DNA of 64,000 bases from Mesostigma viride (lineage: Eukaryota > Streptophyta > Mesostigmatophyceae > Mesostigmatales > Mesostigmataceae). The stretch lies in contig RPFO01002315.1 of NCBI GenBank assembly GCA_009746045.1, positions 21,625 to 85,624 on the forward strand, written 5' to 3'. The notes beneath the pieces were generated by a model, which was not told where the DNA came from, made no database searches, and saw only the letters and a list, made by a program, of their open reading frames with translations. The translations under genes were made by a program, and so were the position numbers. Shown here one piece after another: positions 45,523-58,300 of the stretch (positions are counted from its first letter, which is position 1; each line of letters opens with the position of its first letter).

Positions 45523-47966
45523 TTAACCCCTAAATGGTCTGAGATCCTGCCGATAAATCGGCTGGATCTTCACAATTTTGCAAACCAGATGCCATCCAAC
45601 CTACCCATATCCAATGGCTGTCCTTGGGGGCCAAGCACGTCCATGAGTTGCCCTTCGGGTTGGTATATCACAACCTCACATATATTCATTGAGAATGATA
45701 GATTACGGAGGTGAGATAGGCATGCAACATAAGGAAAAACCCGATAACTGGGAGAATAACCCTAAAGAAATTAATAGTAATCTGACACAGACATCCAAGG
45801 ATCACGCCAGCGGCACAAGGTACAACTAACTAGACATCACAAAACTACACGCAGCAACAGCGCTGCTGGCCCACCATGCAGGCCTGGAAGGGATCTAGAC
45901 CGCATGGGTCGCGACAAAGTCGGCCCGGGTGCGGCGGAATAACACATCAGCCACGGTGCGAGTGAGGGCGAGTGACAGGCGCTGCCGCCAATACGAGGAC
46001 CACGTGCGGGCCGACCACGGGGCGGTCTGACCCTCGAGGTCGAGGCGGTCTTCACGGCGCTGGCAGCACTCGTGGAAAAACTCCGCTGTCTTGGGGCCCA
46101 TGGCCCCGAACTCCTCAAGGACAAAGGGGATGACCCGGTGGGGCCCCACATTGCCGTAGGAGGCAAACTTGTCGCGCTCAGCCACAGTGGCAGCAGCGCC
46201 GGCATCCACAGCCGCCCGGAGGATGTGGCGACCGGAAAGCGGCCGAGCCACGGAGACATCGATGAGCAGGTGGCAACCCTGCCCGTCGTAGTCAAGCACG
46301 GTAATGTCGGGGCGGTGGTTGGGTGAGTAGAGGGCGGCCCCATCCGCGTCCTCGCACTTGATGGTGGAGTGGGGAAAGACCGACCGAACCATGGCACACA
46401 CCACCCGGAGGAGAGCGGAACCTCACATATATGCAGGGTAGGCCATATATAACTGCCGTCAAAGTCAGGGGGGTCAAGACGCGCGTTTTCATTTTTGGTA
46501 GAATGTGCATTTTGAATTATGTTATAAGAGCTAGGCACCTACCACTTCAGGGATGATAAACAATTAGTTGCTGAACAGTTTGAGCCATTGGGGTCATCAT
46601 TTGGGTGGGTATACCAGCAGTTACACCCAGTACAGCCCTTAGGGGTACCGTTGGTAAAAAGCAACCAAGGGGGTAGGGGTGGGCATACTACCTACTAATA
46701 TGGCCACCAACCATGCCAAACAATACATTTCCCTTCCACAATGATGGGGAAACATAACTGCATCATCACACTGCCCTTACATGGCACCTATGTGCAGGTG
46801 CTACCTTGTCCATGCACGTAGGTAACGTGGTACGGATACCCTACGCAAGGCATGCATTCTAGGAGGCAGCCACCAACAAACTAGTGATGTTGAGCCTATT
46901 TCAGCCTGCCCTAGCAAGGATAAACTAGGCCTAAGCTGCTATAGCTTGCCAGGTGATGGCCAGCACACCTGGTGGCACATGCTGTCAATGGGAAGCTTTT
47001 ACTCACCAGTTACGTGCTTGATGATGCCACAGAGACCAGCCAACTGCCTCACACTCATGCAATATGTGTATGGGAAATGTATAACAAACATATATGGAGG
47101 TATTCAAACCCATACAGCCTCTAAAACTTACCACCATCACCCTGTGGCAGGTCAACTGACTGAGGGAAGCATCTAAGAAGGGTGTTTTAGAAAGGGGCCA
47201 GGCCAGGGTCAAGAAAGAGCATGAATAATGCAAAAAGAATGTGCTACACAAGCTAGAACGTACATATAAACGTCAAACATCGATAGGAAAACGATGCTTA
47301 AGCTTTACCAGGCATGGATGGCGTTACCTTGGCCCAGGCGGTGGCCGCAAAATGGCGCATTTCGGCACACCAAAGTTGTGCAGCATGGTCGCTGGATTCG
47401 GCGATTTCTGGCCACCCTTGCACGTTTACGACTACTATGTATCATAAAAAGTACAAAGAAGCCGATATATCCTTTAAAATACGCCGGAAAGGTATTGCTG
47501 TCAACGTCTCTATCGTCCGGCCTGATCGCAGTTTTTTCCAGCAAGAACGCTGCCGACACCTATCAAATGGCATTCCCGCGAACCAAAAATTGGCCTGTAT
47601 GATCTTTAGGACGTATAAAATCAATATCCTAAGTTTGGTCAGAAAATTCGAACGAAAACGTAAATGCCATGCGTGGGCGCAAGCCGCCATGGCCAGGTCG
47701 TTGTTTTCCGGAATGCACGTTGTACGTGAAAAAGTACCCTGACCCCTTGTACTTTGACCGGCCAGAACACCTCTATAACTTTGTCAGAAGTATGCAAACC
47801 CATATACCATGCTGTGAAGAAACTTATAAACTTTCGATCTTCTCAGCTAAACATTTCCTAATTCTCAATATATTTCGCGGCATCTGGTCCCCCGAGAAGG
47901 GGCCGATGCATCGGCTGGAACTCGATTTTTGGCGGAAAATCGGCAGCAAGACCATTTAGGGGTTAA
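45523..47966. mobile_element. Decayed internally deleted piggyBac copy, inverted relative to the larger one
   Basis: It is bounded by TTAA on both sides with ends CCCCTAAATGGTCT. Its left end matches the right end of the element at 48569-54029 and vice versa. Recognisable homology covers the terminal several hundred bases at each side (46419-46600 with 53690-53880; 47170-47950 with 48580-49430). The transposase gene is missing. It contains a LINE fragment at 45686-46418. Confidence 0.85.
45686..46418 (-). mobile_element. 5'-truncated LINE-type fragment with 14-bp TSD, inside the piggyBac copy
   Basis: It is flanked by identical AACCTCACATATAT (45672-45685, 46419-46432). The minus-strand frame (46404-45895) encodes RPDITVLDYDGQGCHLLIDV, SVARP, DAGAAATVAERDKFASYG, PFVLEEFGAMGPKTAEFFHE and ends with ALTRTVADVLFRR. 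This is the conserved region downstream of RT found at the C-terminus of many algal and oomycete LINE-like polyproteins. It ends with the 3' sequence TCATTCTCAATGA on the minus strand. Confidence 0.8.
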
Positions 47967-48568
47967 AGGACTGGCTAAGAGAGAGGTAGGGGTAAGAGGT
48001 TGTCTACCAGTATCTAGGAAGAAGGGCGTATAACCATGCGCAGCCTGAGGGAAAACTCTACCAGACATAGATAATCCTCCCAATCACTCCCCGACTAGCC
48101 ATTCACATAGTGCCGCAGAGCTTCTTCCACTACCCTATTCAGACGTTCTACTAAATGAGAAGAGGAGGAGTGGTAGGCAGTACCGAAGGTGACCTTGGTA
48201 CCGATAGCAGCGAAGAACTGCTGCCAAAAATCAGAAGTAAATAACTTATCTTTATCACTAATAAACTGCCTACTCAAACCATGATATCTTTATACGTTAT
48301 TAAGGTATAGGCGTGCGCAATCGCGTGCGGTGAGTTCTAAGGGACACGGCACGAGATGACACATACGAGTAAAACGATCTACGAAAACAAGGATCTGGGC
48401 GTTACCTCTATCATTCTTCCTGAAAGGTCCTACAAAATCCATCATAACGTCCGGAGTCCCACGGCATGAAGGGATCAGGTAAGGTCCTAGGCTCTGCTAT
48501 CTGTCCTACATTGTTGGGTTTCATCTCCTGGCAAGATTGACAGGTTCTAACATACTCATCTACATCCT
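47967..48568 (-). pseudogene. Gypsy integrase core domain
   Basis: It starts KDVDEYVRTCQSCQEMKPNN (the CxxC of the HHCC finger), then contains the first catalytic Asp region (MMDFVGPFRK with RFTRMCHLVPC), ISDKDKLFTSDFWQQFF (second Asp) and SHLVERLNRVVEEALRHYV (Glu), then HGYTPFFLDTGRQPL. Several frame changes and a TAG stop after HYVNG mark it as dead. Confidence 0.85.
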
Positions 48569-51500
48569 TTAACCCCTAAATGGTCTTGCGGCCGATTTTC
48601 CGCCAAAAATCGAGTTCCAGCCGATGCATCGGCCCCTTCTCGGGCGGCCAAATTGCGCGAAAACTATTGAGAATTAGGAAACGTTTAGCTGAGAAGATCG
48701 AAAGTTTATAAAATACTTTAAAGCGTGGTATATGGGTTTGCATACTTTTGACAAAGTTTAACACGTCGTTCGTCACTGCACCTATTCTTAGGACTGAGTT
48801 CAACTCAGTCCTATTCTTAGGACTGAGTTTTTGGGTTTCGTAGAAAATTCGCCCAAGTCGGAATGTTTGTCAAAAAAATTCCCTCAAAATTTATTCAAAT
48901 ACTACGTGAAATGACCTTTCTTAGACATATTTTTGCGATTTTTTTGGATTTTGTTTGGGCGGCTAAATGTACGGTCAAAGTACAGGTGGTAAGGGTACTT
49001 TTTCACGTGAAACGTGAGTTCCGGAAATGCACGACCTAGCCATGGCGGCTTGCGCCCATGCATGCAGTTTACGTTTGCGGACGATTTAGCTGGTAAAACC
49101 CAGGAAATAGATTTTATATGTCCTAAAGATGACACAAACCAATTTTTAGCTCCCGGGGATGCGATTTACCAGGTGTCGGCACTGCTCTTGCTGGAAAAAA
49201 CTGCGACCAGGCAGGTTGACGGAATTGATGACTAAATTTACTTTACGGTGCATTTCGAAGGGTTTATATGCTTCTTTGTACTTATTATCATGCATGTGTG
49301 TAGAATTAAGTCAGTGGCAGCAAAGATTTGATTATTTCGACCACTCTGTCATGTCATGGTTTGTGTGCCGCAAGTGTCACTTTTGCGGGCACCGCCTGGG
49401 CCAGGATAACGCCATCCGTGCACGGTAAAGCTGAAATATCGTCACCTTATCGTTTTGTTATGTTCTTACATGAGTTTGAGCTTGCAAGGCGCTGTCAGTT
49501 TCGAATCTTGATGCGCTTTCTTGACCGTTGCCTGCCCCTCTCCAAACCCCCCATTTTTTATGATGTTACCAGGCATTTGCCTTACCCTAGTGTACTTTTG
49601 CAGTTTTTTAGGCGCTGTATGGGTTTAAATACCATCATAGATGTTAGTTATTCTTTTGCTACGTTCATACTGCGTGATTGTATGGCCATGGGCTGCATCC
49701 AGCGTGCTTTCAAGCTTATACGGGTGAGTGAAGAATCTTGGTGATAAACCACTGTCATCATGTGCCAGCAAGTATGTTGGCCATGCCATGGCAAGGCAAA
49801 ACAGTGTTAGCCATCTCTATTCTTGTTAAAAACAATTGAAATATGCTTAACCTACCCATTATATTGGTGGTTAAGGCTCATAATAAAACCCTTTGTAGGT
49901 AGGTATCAATGCCCATTCCCTACGTGCGTGCATAGGCTCTCACACATATACTAAGGTATAATATAACTGCAATATGATGATGCAAGTATGTTTTCCTGTT
50001 ATGCTAGAAGGGAAATGAGTTGATTGGCATGGTTGGTTGCCACGGTGGTGTGTAGTATGACCGCACTTACATGCTTGCACATTGCTAGCAACCTCGAAAC
50101 CCATTCTTAGGGCTGGTGGTTTTTGGTGAGTTTCAGGTAGAGGCTGTGGCCAAATTGAGCCCAGTTTTTTGCCATGTTTCAAGAACTATATTGTTTACAC
50201 GCCTATATTTTTTCAACATGCATATGGATTTTATTGAATTTTCCCAACTCGTCCTTCCACAGAAAATTGCCAAATCGCGAGCATGGGTTGACACCCTTGT
50301 AAAATTTTACATGATTTGGTCAACATATGATTTTTTAGGCATATGCCCAAGCATTAGCATGATATTGAGTGCTCTGATGCATATCAAACATATGGGGTAC
50401 CCCCCTACCCTTACCGCTACATGATCTCAAAGTTGGCATACTCAGTCCTATTTTTAGGACTGAGTTTTGAAGTACGACGTGTTAATTAACCCATGTTCTG
50501 GACCCTCAAAGGTGGGGGGGTACAGGGTTTTTTGGGTACTTTTGGGTGCAGTCGGTACCGACGTACGCCGCAAAAATCACGTTCGCACGTGATTTTATTG
50601 TGTGACAGCCCGTGCATGGCGGCCGCGCCCACGACAGTGGCAGCCTCAGGGCGGCTCGTTAGGGGCCTTAGAGTTAGCGTTCCTGCGGTCCTGTTCGGGG
50701 CTGACTGGGCAGAGGATAAATATGGTGAAAATTATGCGAATGTGCGCATACCAGGGACAGTAACGCGGGTGACACGAGACAAATCGCAGGCATTTTGCTT
50801 GTTTGATGGCGATAAAAGGCCGCTCCCACTCACGAAGGACCAGGTTTTTGAGTACCTGGTGGCTGCTGACGATGTGGGGGATGGTGCTGATGAAAGTCCT
50901 GGCCCGGCAGAGGCGCGGGAGGCGACCCCTGAGGCGGAGGAGGTGGAGCAGTCGGACGCTGGGTCTGAGGAGGAATACGAGGAGGAGGAGGAGGATGCCG
51001 GCGAGGATGAGGAGGAGGACATCGAGGAGTCCCCGGTGAAGAAGCGCAAGCGTTCACGAGCCAAGAAAGCTGCCAATATACCCTCCCGGCGCCAGAGGAT
51101 CGCTGTGGGCAAGAAGAAAGGCAAGCGATCGCTGGGCGCGCGCGATGCGGAATCTGACCCGGAAGAGGAGGAACATCTGCAAAGGCAGGGCGATGGCGTG
51201 GAGGACATGCCTGAGCAGGATGTGGGAGATCCGGTGCTAAGCGACGATGAGCCTGCTGATGAGGGAAGTGCCTCGAATCCTGCACGAGGGTGGGTTTTGG
51301 GGGTGGGAGCACCCGACTACCACGTGCAGTCTCTGTCGACCAACATTGCCGTCGACGTTGCCATGCCTCTTCCTGAGCAGGCCAAGCTGCCTGGCGGCAA
51401 CCAGACAAAGTACCAGGAGAGCCCTGTCGACATTTTTGCTCTGCTGTGGACACGAGATGATGTGCTGGGCCCTATTGTGGAGGAGACCAACAGGTATGCC

Positions 51501-54029
51501 AACATGAAGCTTGCCAATCTGCCACCCGGGGCACGTGAGTGGACGCCATTGACTATCCATGAGCTGGCCAAGTGGTTGGGCATCCTGGTTACCATGGGCC
51601 TTGGGCGCCTGCCTAACGCACAGCTCTACTTCGTTGACCGCAAGGTGGGCATGGCCACAGCCCCGGGCCTTCAGCACGCCATGCCATTCAAGCGTTTCCA
51701 GCAGATCACACGCTTCCTGCACTTCAGGGACAGTGCCTTCAAGCCAGCCAACACCGACTCCCGCGAGTACCGCCTCTACCAGTTCGAGTGGCTCGAGATC
51801 CACCTCAACAAGGCGTACAAGAAGTACTGCACGCTCGGGGGGAAGTGCGCCATCGACGATCGAGCGCTGTGTGGGCACCGGCCACAAATACTGCATGATT
51901 CGCTGCTTCAACCCACTGAAGCCAGCCCCCTTCCACATCCTGGGGTACTCTGCGTGTGGCCAGCCCAGCGGCTACCTGTGGCACTACCACACCTACGACA
52001 AGCTGCCGGAGGAGCAGCACACGCTCAAGGTCGTGCAGCTCCTTGGGGAGACCCTGCCCCACTCCATGGACGTGGCCATGGACAGGTGGTACACCAGCCG
52101 GCCAGCCGTGGAGTGGCTGCATGAGCAGGGCCACAACGTGGTCGGCACGGTTGTGCCCAACCGCAGGGGCATCCCCTGGGCTGAGCTCAAGATGCTCATC
52201 CCCAAGGGCAAGGCACTCAAGCAGGGCTTCTACGCGTGGGCAGTGCACGAGGAGACGGGGCTGCAGGCGCTTGTGTGGATGGACCGCAAGCTCGTGTACC
52301 TGCTGCAGAAGGGGTATGGCCTGCAGGAGATCATGGTGGACCGCCATGGCGGGCGTGGCAATGCCAGGGTGAACGTCCCAGCACCGTCAGCCGTCCCCAA
52401 CTACTGGTCATGCTACAAAGCAGTCGACCTGTTTGACCAGCTGGCTGCCGAATACGACGTGGGCAAGGCCCTGGTGAGCAAGGTGTGGTGGCACAGGGCC
52501 TTTGGGGCCCACCTGGTGAACGCCATCACCAATGCATACCTGCTGATGACCTTCGTCAACCGTTCGCAGTCCTGCATGAGCCACTACACCTTCCTGTCAC
52601 TGCTGGCAGATCAGCTGGGCAGCAACAAGTGGCCAGGGGCGCCTGCCCCTGTGAGGCAGCTCACCCTCATCCCACTCAGGGAGGGACGGTTTGATGGCAA
52701 CCACCAGGCCCAGCGCATTCCATTCGCGGTCGAGGCCGACTGCGCGGTCTGCGCTGCCACAACCACCACCGGCGATCGCAAGCGCACAAGCTCGTGGTGC
52801 CCAGAGTGTGACATTGCCCTGTGCAGCAGCGTGGAGTACCCCTGCTTCCAGATTTTCCACTCAGGCCGAGTGCCAGGGATGGACGAGATCGAGGGGGAGC
52901 CAGCACCTGACCCCAGGCACTCCAAGCCACTCACCCAGAAGGGCGAGAGGGGGAAGGAGTGGTTGGCGACGAGGCAGACCCGCGCAGGGGCAACGCCTGG
53001 TTCCACCCTGCAAGGGAATGCTAGGAAGGCCTGGCTGAAGGCCCACTGCCCCATCAACAAGAACAAGAACAAGAAGAAGAAGTAGAAGCCTACCTCCCCA
53101 TAGGCCAGCAGGTCATGCTATATTTTATCGCACACCATAGCCAGTTTGCACACTAGTGGCTCCTCTTGACATGCTTGTGTGTTGCTTTTTTCAGTTTAGC
53201 ATGTGTGCCCTGTTTGGTAGTGCATGATGGTTTGATTGCTGTATGGAATAGCATGTGGTGTCATGTGCATGGTGGTGTGGCTCACGTGTAGCTTGATAGC
53301 TGACAGCCCCACTAGTGCTTGTAAATGGCAGTCAAGCATGCAGTGTTTGCATTACTCTAGCCAGTTTAGTTTACATGGCCACCTTGGTTGCAACTGCTGA
53401 ACAGTTGAGCTTGGGGGAATAATAAATAGGGTGGGGATATACCCTTGTGTCCCAGCGTGTGCCAGCACCCACTCGTAATTACGCATGTCTTTGCCAGCAT
53501 AATAAAGACCTTTATTGCAAACATTCAGTCCAAACTGTCAGGGATATTCATGCATTATGTGTATGCAAGTAATTGAGTCATTGGACTCACAATAATGGTG
53601 GCAACCATGAGAAATGATGCATTATGTAAAAATGACAGTTTCGGCCGGTTTATGGGCTGCTGGGGGTACAGGGTGTAACTGCTGGTATACCCACCCAAAT
53701 GATGACCCCAATGGCTCAAACTGTTCAGCAACTAATTGTTTATCATCCCTGAAGTGGTAGGTGCCTAGGTCTTATAACATAATTCAAAATGCACATTCTA
53801 CCAAAAATGAAAACGCGCGTCTTGACCCCCCTGACTTTGACGGCAGTTATACATGGCCTACCCTGCATATATGTGAGGTTGTGATATACCAACCCGAAGG
53901 GCAACTCATGGACATGCTTGGCCCCCAAGGACAGCCATTGGATATGGGTAGGTTGGATGGCATCTGGTTTGCAAAATTGTGAAGATCCAGCCGATTTATC
54001 GGCAGGATCTCAGACCATTTAGGGGTTAA
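48569..54029 (+). mobile_element. piggyBac-superfamily DNA transposon, 5.46 kb
   Basis: It is flanked by TTAA at 48569-48572 and 54026-54029, with inverted ends CCCCTAAATGGTCT. Both subterminal regions contain a palindrome of form GCCGATnnATCGGC (GCCGATGCATCGGC at the left end, GCCGATAAATCGGC at the right), possibly transposase binding sites. It encodes a transposase at 50616-53085. About 2 kb of non-coding DNA precedes the gene and 0.9 kb follows. Insertion split the gypsy integrase between YYWPS and KDVDEY without loss of flanking bases. Confidence 0.9.
50616..53085 (+). pseudogene. piggyBac transposase (DDD), one frameshift at the first catalytic Asp
   Basis: The start Met (MAAAPTTVAAS) was chosen as the first after the non-coding terminal region. 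Order: N-terminal segment, very acidic region (EEEYEEEEEDAGEDEEED), basic NLS-like VKKRKRSRAKKAA, then the DDE core: TIHELAKWLGILVTMGL, FKRFQQITRFLHF and the first Asp in AIDDR (51855), where the frame moves by +1 between about 51855 and 51866. The second Asp lies in VAMDRWYTS (52081), the third in AVDLFDQLAAEYD (52426). A C-terminal Cys/His cluster (CAVC, CPECDIALC, CFQIFH) is the typical zinc-binding end, and the last residues are Lys/Asn-rich. It has about 820 codons. Otherwise intact, so inactivation looks recent. Confidence 0.88.
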
Positions 54030-54491
54030 AAGGGAAGGCCAGTAGTAAGAGCGGGCTACTAGGTCCCGTACCCGTTTACCACCCTGATGAGCAGCTAAGT
54101 CATGCAACTCAAAGAGCAAGGAGGAGCGACAGATAGGAGGGACATACAGGCGCCATTGAGGGGGAGAATCTGCTATAATCTGCACATATAAAAACCCACC
54201 TACAAATTTACAAGGGTGCTAGCTTGCCTAATTGTTGGGGATGGGCAGCAATGGCAGCTAATGCTTCCGGCTCAGTGGCCGTAAATCTACTAATAAGGCG
54301 TTCAAGATCAGAGGTAGGCATCGCTACAGAGGTATCCAGAACAGGTTTAAAGAGATCTCCTACCGCCTTGCCAAAGAGAAGGGGAGGTCCCAGAGGGACT
54401 ATGTTTTCATAAGACTTTCCTGACCTAGTCGCTATATGGCTAAGCGGTATAGAAATTTTATTTTTCCCCTCCCCCCCCACCGAGGCCACAG
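54030..54491 (-). pseudogene. Gypsy pol: linker and integrase HHCC finger, N-terminal half
   Basis: The minus-strand frame runs IPLSHIATRSGKSYENI through LERLISRFTATEPEALAAI to LLFELHDLAAHQGGKRVRDL and VARSYYWPS, the His-His half of the integrase zinc finger. Its Cys-Cys half lies beyond the piggyBac insertion (48568). The other side joins 62166 across the copia-like insertion. Confidence 0.8.
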
Positions 54492-54496
54492 GAAGG

Positions 54497-54979
54497 AGTT
54501 AGGAATGAGAAATGAACGACGTGATATATTGCTTGAGAACACTGTATGCTGTGAGCAATGAATTGCTTGGTTCATTAGAAAATAGGTTTACCCTTTATCA
54601 ACGTTCCTCTCACTGGCTGCGCCGCCAGTGACCGTTGGGTGCAGACCGTTGGCCCGAGGCCGCACGATGACAGGTAGCAGTCTAGTCACTGCATCGTGTG
54701 ATCACAGATCAATGCACGCTGCAGTACGGTCCCTATCTAGGATACTCTAGTACCGTCCAATGACAGGACACTACGTATACTGGGTACTGACATCTGTCAC
54801 GTACCCCAGTACCCAAAGTACCTATCTAGGGAAACGTATGCGACTCGACTAGCATTCCTATCTGCATAGCCCACGTGGTATTTATATTCACATACCAACG
54901 TAGGTTTACAAGGCTTATTCATACGTTGTATTCACAATGCCTTTGAGACTTAGTCTACAGCAAAGCATGGAGACTAACT
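54497..54979 (-). repeat. 3' LTR of the copia-like element
   Basis: Almost base-for-base identical to 60645-60997 plus 62021-62160, differing by two extra bases in the right copy next to the hAT-type TSD. Confidence 0.95.
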
Positions 54980-55390
54980 CCAGTATTGTTTTATTATTTA
55001 TTTCTTAATGCAGGTCTGCACCCCCAACATTATTGTTATTGTTTTTAAGTTGATTAGGGGTACAAAAGAGACATGGCTGGTTGAGCCAGGTTGGTTACAG
55101 CTGGCTGTTCTGGCCAGGTGTTATATTGCACATTAAATAAGGTGTACACAGCTGGCTGGTTTGGCCAGTTATTGGAGCACACATTAAGTAAGTGGATACA
55201 AAGCTTGTGTCCTCAAGCTGCAAATGGATACAAATCTGACCTAGCCAGCACTCACACCCCACAACGAATGTGTTGAATTTTATGGCGCCCAGCAGCTATC
55301 GCTGTGGTAAGGGGGTGTGGTGGTTGTGTACTGAGCTGTAGCCAGTCATTTATTCAAACACTGACACGGATACCATAGGGATTCATATTC

Positions 55391-58300
55391 TCAAATAGTA
55401 GCTGGTATTGTGGGCCAGCTGCATCCCTCAGCTTGGTTAAGCATCTGCTGGGTTTCTTCATCTTCCACATGATGCCAGCTGGAGAAGTAGGTTGCCTCCT
55501 GTTTGAGGATCACCCAATCCAGGTCAGTGTGGACAGCAGCAGAAACAGATTTCTTGGTTAGAAAACTGATCACAGAGTAGCTGTCAGTATAGAGATGTGA
55601 GATGACATTGCATGTGCTGCCTGCCTGGGTTTGTAGCCAGGTGAGCATGTGCTGCAGGGAACGAGCATGCAATGCAGCAGACACCACAGCACGACATTCA
55701 GCTGAGTTGCTGCTGCCAGGTTTTCTGCGGTGTAGCCTGCTGTACCAGGAAGTGAGGGACATGTAATCTGACCTGTTGGTGAGAAAAAACAGCCCTGATT
55801 CCCGTGCCCCCATCTGATTGATTGTTCTGCTCTCCATGGAGCTGTCCATGACACTGTGGATGTGGATGTCTTCCATCAGATTCAGGCCATGGAGGATGAG
55901 GGGGGGCAGTCATTGACCAACTTCCTGATGTGACTGCATTTTATCTTGACTAGAACATCATGGGTGACCCTGCTGATGACAGCTAAGGGAGCCCCACAGA
56001 TGGCTGACCACCACCCCAGTTTGCCCTGAACAGTGGCACACATGTGTAAGGGGAGGTAGTTGTCTTGCAGCAGATCTAGACAATCTTGGATATATTCTGC
56101 AGGAGGAGAGAGAGCAGACCCACTGATCTGGCTGCCTATGCAGCTGCAACATGATGCCACAGAACTGGATGGGGGTTGTGCTCAATTCCACCTGTTTGCC
56201 AATCTCATATGATTCCTGGACCTGCTGAATAAATGTTTCCACCTCAGCTCTAGGCCCACAAATGAGTTGGTCATCTCCATGCCACACAAAGAGCAGCAGT
56301 CCAGAGGGGGTGGGTACAAAAAAGCATGGGTCCAGGTCATCATACGTGGCCTTGAGCTTTTTGAATACTTCCTCTGCTGAGTCTCTGAAAATTTTGGGGG
56401 CACTGACAAGCCCTTCCACCCCAATATTGATGATAAGGTGGGGCTCATCAATGTAAGGTTTCCACACAGCTGGGGTGTCTACCACGTACACCTTCCCTTT
56501 CCACACAGATTCAGCCTTTTCTGGGTCCCCCCTGAGGAAGGCCCTTTTAATATCAGTGGCTTTGCAGACATAGTCTTGGCCTGCGTTGAGGTTGTGGAGG
56601 AATAGGGAGAGCATGATCCTGAGTGAGGTTTGTTGCAGCCCAGGTGTGTAGGTTTCCCCTTTTGGCAGTGTGGATGTCCCCTTTAATTCTGTGACACATG
56701 GTCTGGCATGGAAGATTGGGGAGCCCACTTTTTGGGGTTTTTGTTTGAGAACAAATTTTAATCTGAGCTTTTTGGCTCCCTCTGGCACGTCCCAAGAAGG
56801 GGTGACAGGAGGTTTGTATTGAGGGTTTTTGGGGTTGGGCAGGACCCATTCCTGCCTGGCTTGGTGGACAATGGCCATCAGCCACTTGGTAAACCCTTTT
56901 TGTGTTTTGCATTCTTGTATGACGTGGGAGATTTGGTGGGGTGAGTGCATGGCTATGTCCCACTTACCCAGCCCAAAGGCTGAGGGATGGAGGAACTGGC
57001 TGTGCACTAACTTGTCCAGATCAGGGATCTCCCCTGGTGCATACTGAGTGTTGACTGCCTTGATGACAGCATCCATACCAGGGACAATACTGGAGAGAGG
57101 GATTTTAAAGTGGTCCAGAGGAACTGCACCCACCCCTGTGACACTGAGCTCATTAGCTGAGATAAGCACCCCAGGATAGGATACAAAAGGTTCCCCCAAC
57201 AAGGTGTTACCAGAGTACCCCTCCACCACCTGGAAGGGTGTCTGAATACCAAGTATAGGGAGCATCACCTGTCCCACTACATCCAGTGAGCTTTGGCCTG
57301 AGAAATCCTGCACCCGTGCCCAAAATGAAGGTGCAATCTCAAGACCAGGGATGGCTTGTGCACTGATCACACTGACCTGTGCCTGAGTGTCTATTGCCAG
57401 GGTCCAGGGGTCCTGACTAGTGCACACAGCTGAGACTTTTGCCAACCCTTCGGCCACAGCAGCTTGTTGCTTATGTGACCTGTGTAATGCTTGCAAGGCG
57501 ACTGCCAATCTTGACCTCAGAGCGGGAGGGTTGGCAGACAATTTGGTGCCTTGGGGCTGAGCTAATGCTTCCAACCCAGCTACCTCGTGCCTGGTTAAGC
57601 AATCCCCAGGTTGTGAAGTGGGCCTGGCTTCACTGAGGGTGGAAGGGTTCACAGAGGGTGCTGTGGTGCTGTCAACAGCAGTAATTGGTGGCTCAGGGCT
57701 ACTGCTGGGCATGCTGGAGTTGCCAGATAGAAGTAGTGAGTCCATGCTTAAAGACTCTTCCCCAGGCACGTCTGCCATGGGAGAATAATACTTCTTAATT
57801 CTATGACAGCTCACCCTGTGACGCTTCCCATTGATATTGTGCTTGACCTCCACGGTCTTGCTGTTTTTGGTAAATCCACGGATGGTAACTGGACCTAGCC
57901 AAGTTCCAACCTTACCAAAGCTGTTTTCCTTGTAATAGAGAACTTGATCACCTTTTTGGAATACTGGCCTGGGATGGGTTTTATCTTTTTCTGCCAGTTT
58001 TGCTGAGGTTTGTGCACGTGCAGTGTTGTACAGTGCTATCACCTCTGGGGGATATACACCTGCCTGCAGGCCTGCTGGGATTACTTCACCCCACTTGGCA
58101 TGCAAGACAGGTCTCATGTTTAGGGTTGTGCACATTTCATGACACCAGAGTGCCCTGTCACAATAGACCCCTGAAGTAGCATCCTTGGAAGGATTTTTGG
58201 CTAGTAGGGTTTTGACAGATCTGATGGTTCTTTCAATGACCCCCTGACCCTCATGATCTTCCAGCCCAGCAATCTCTATTGCTTCACACCCTTCCAGGTC

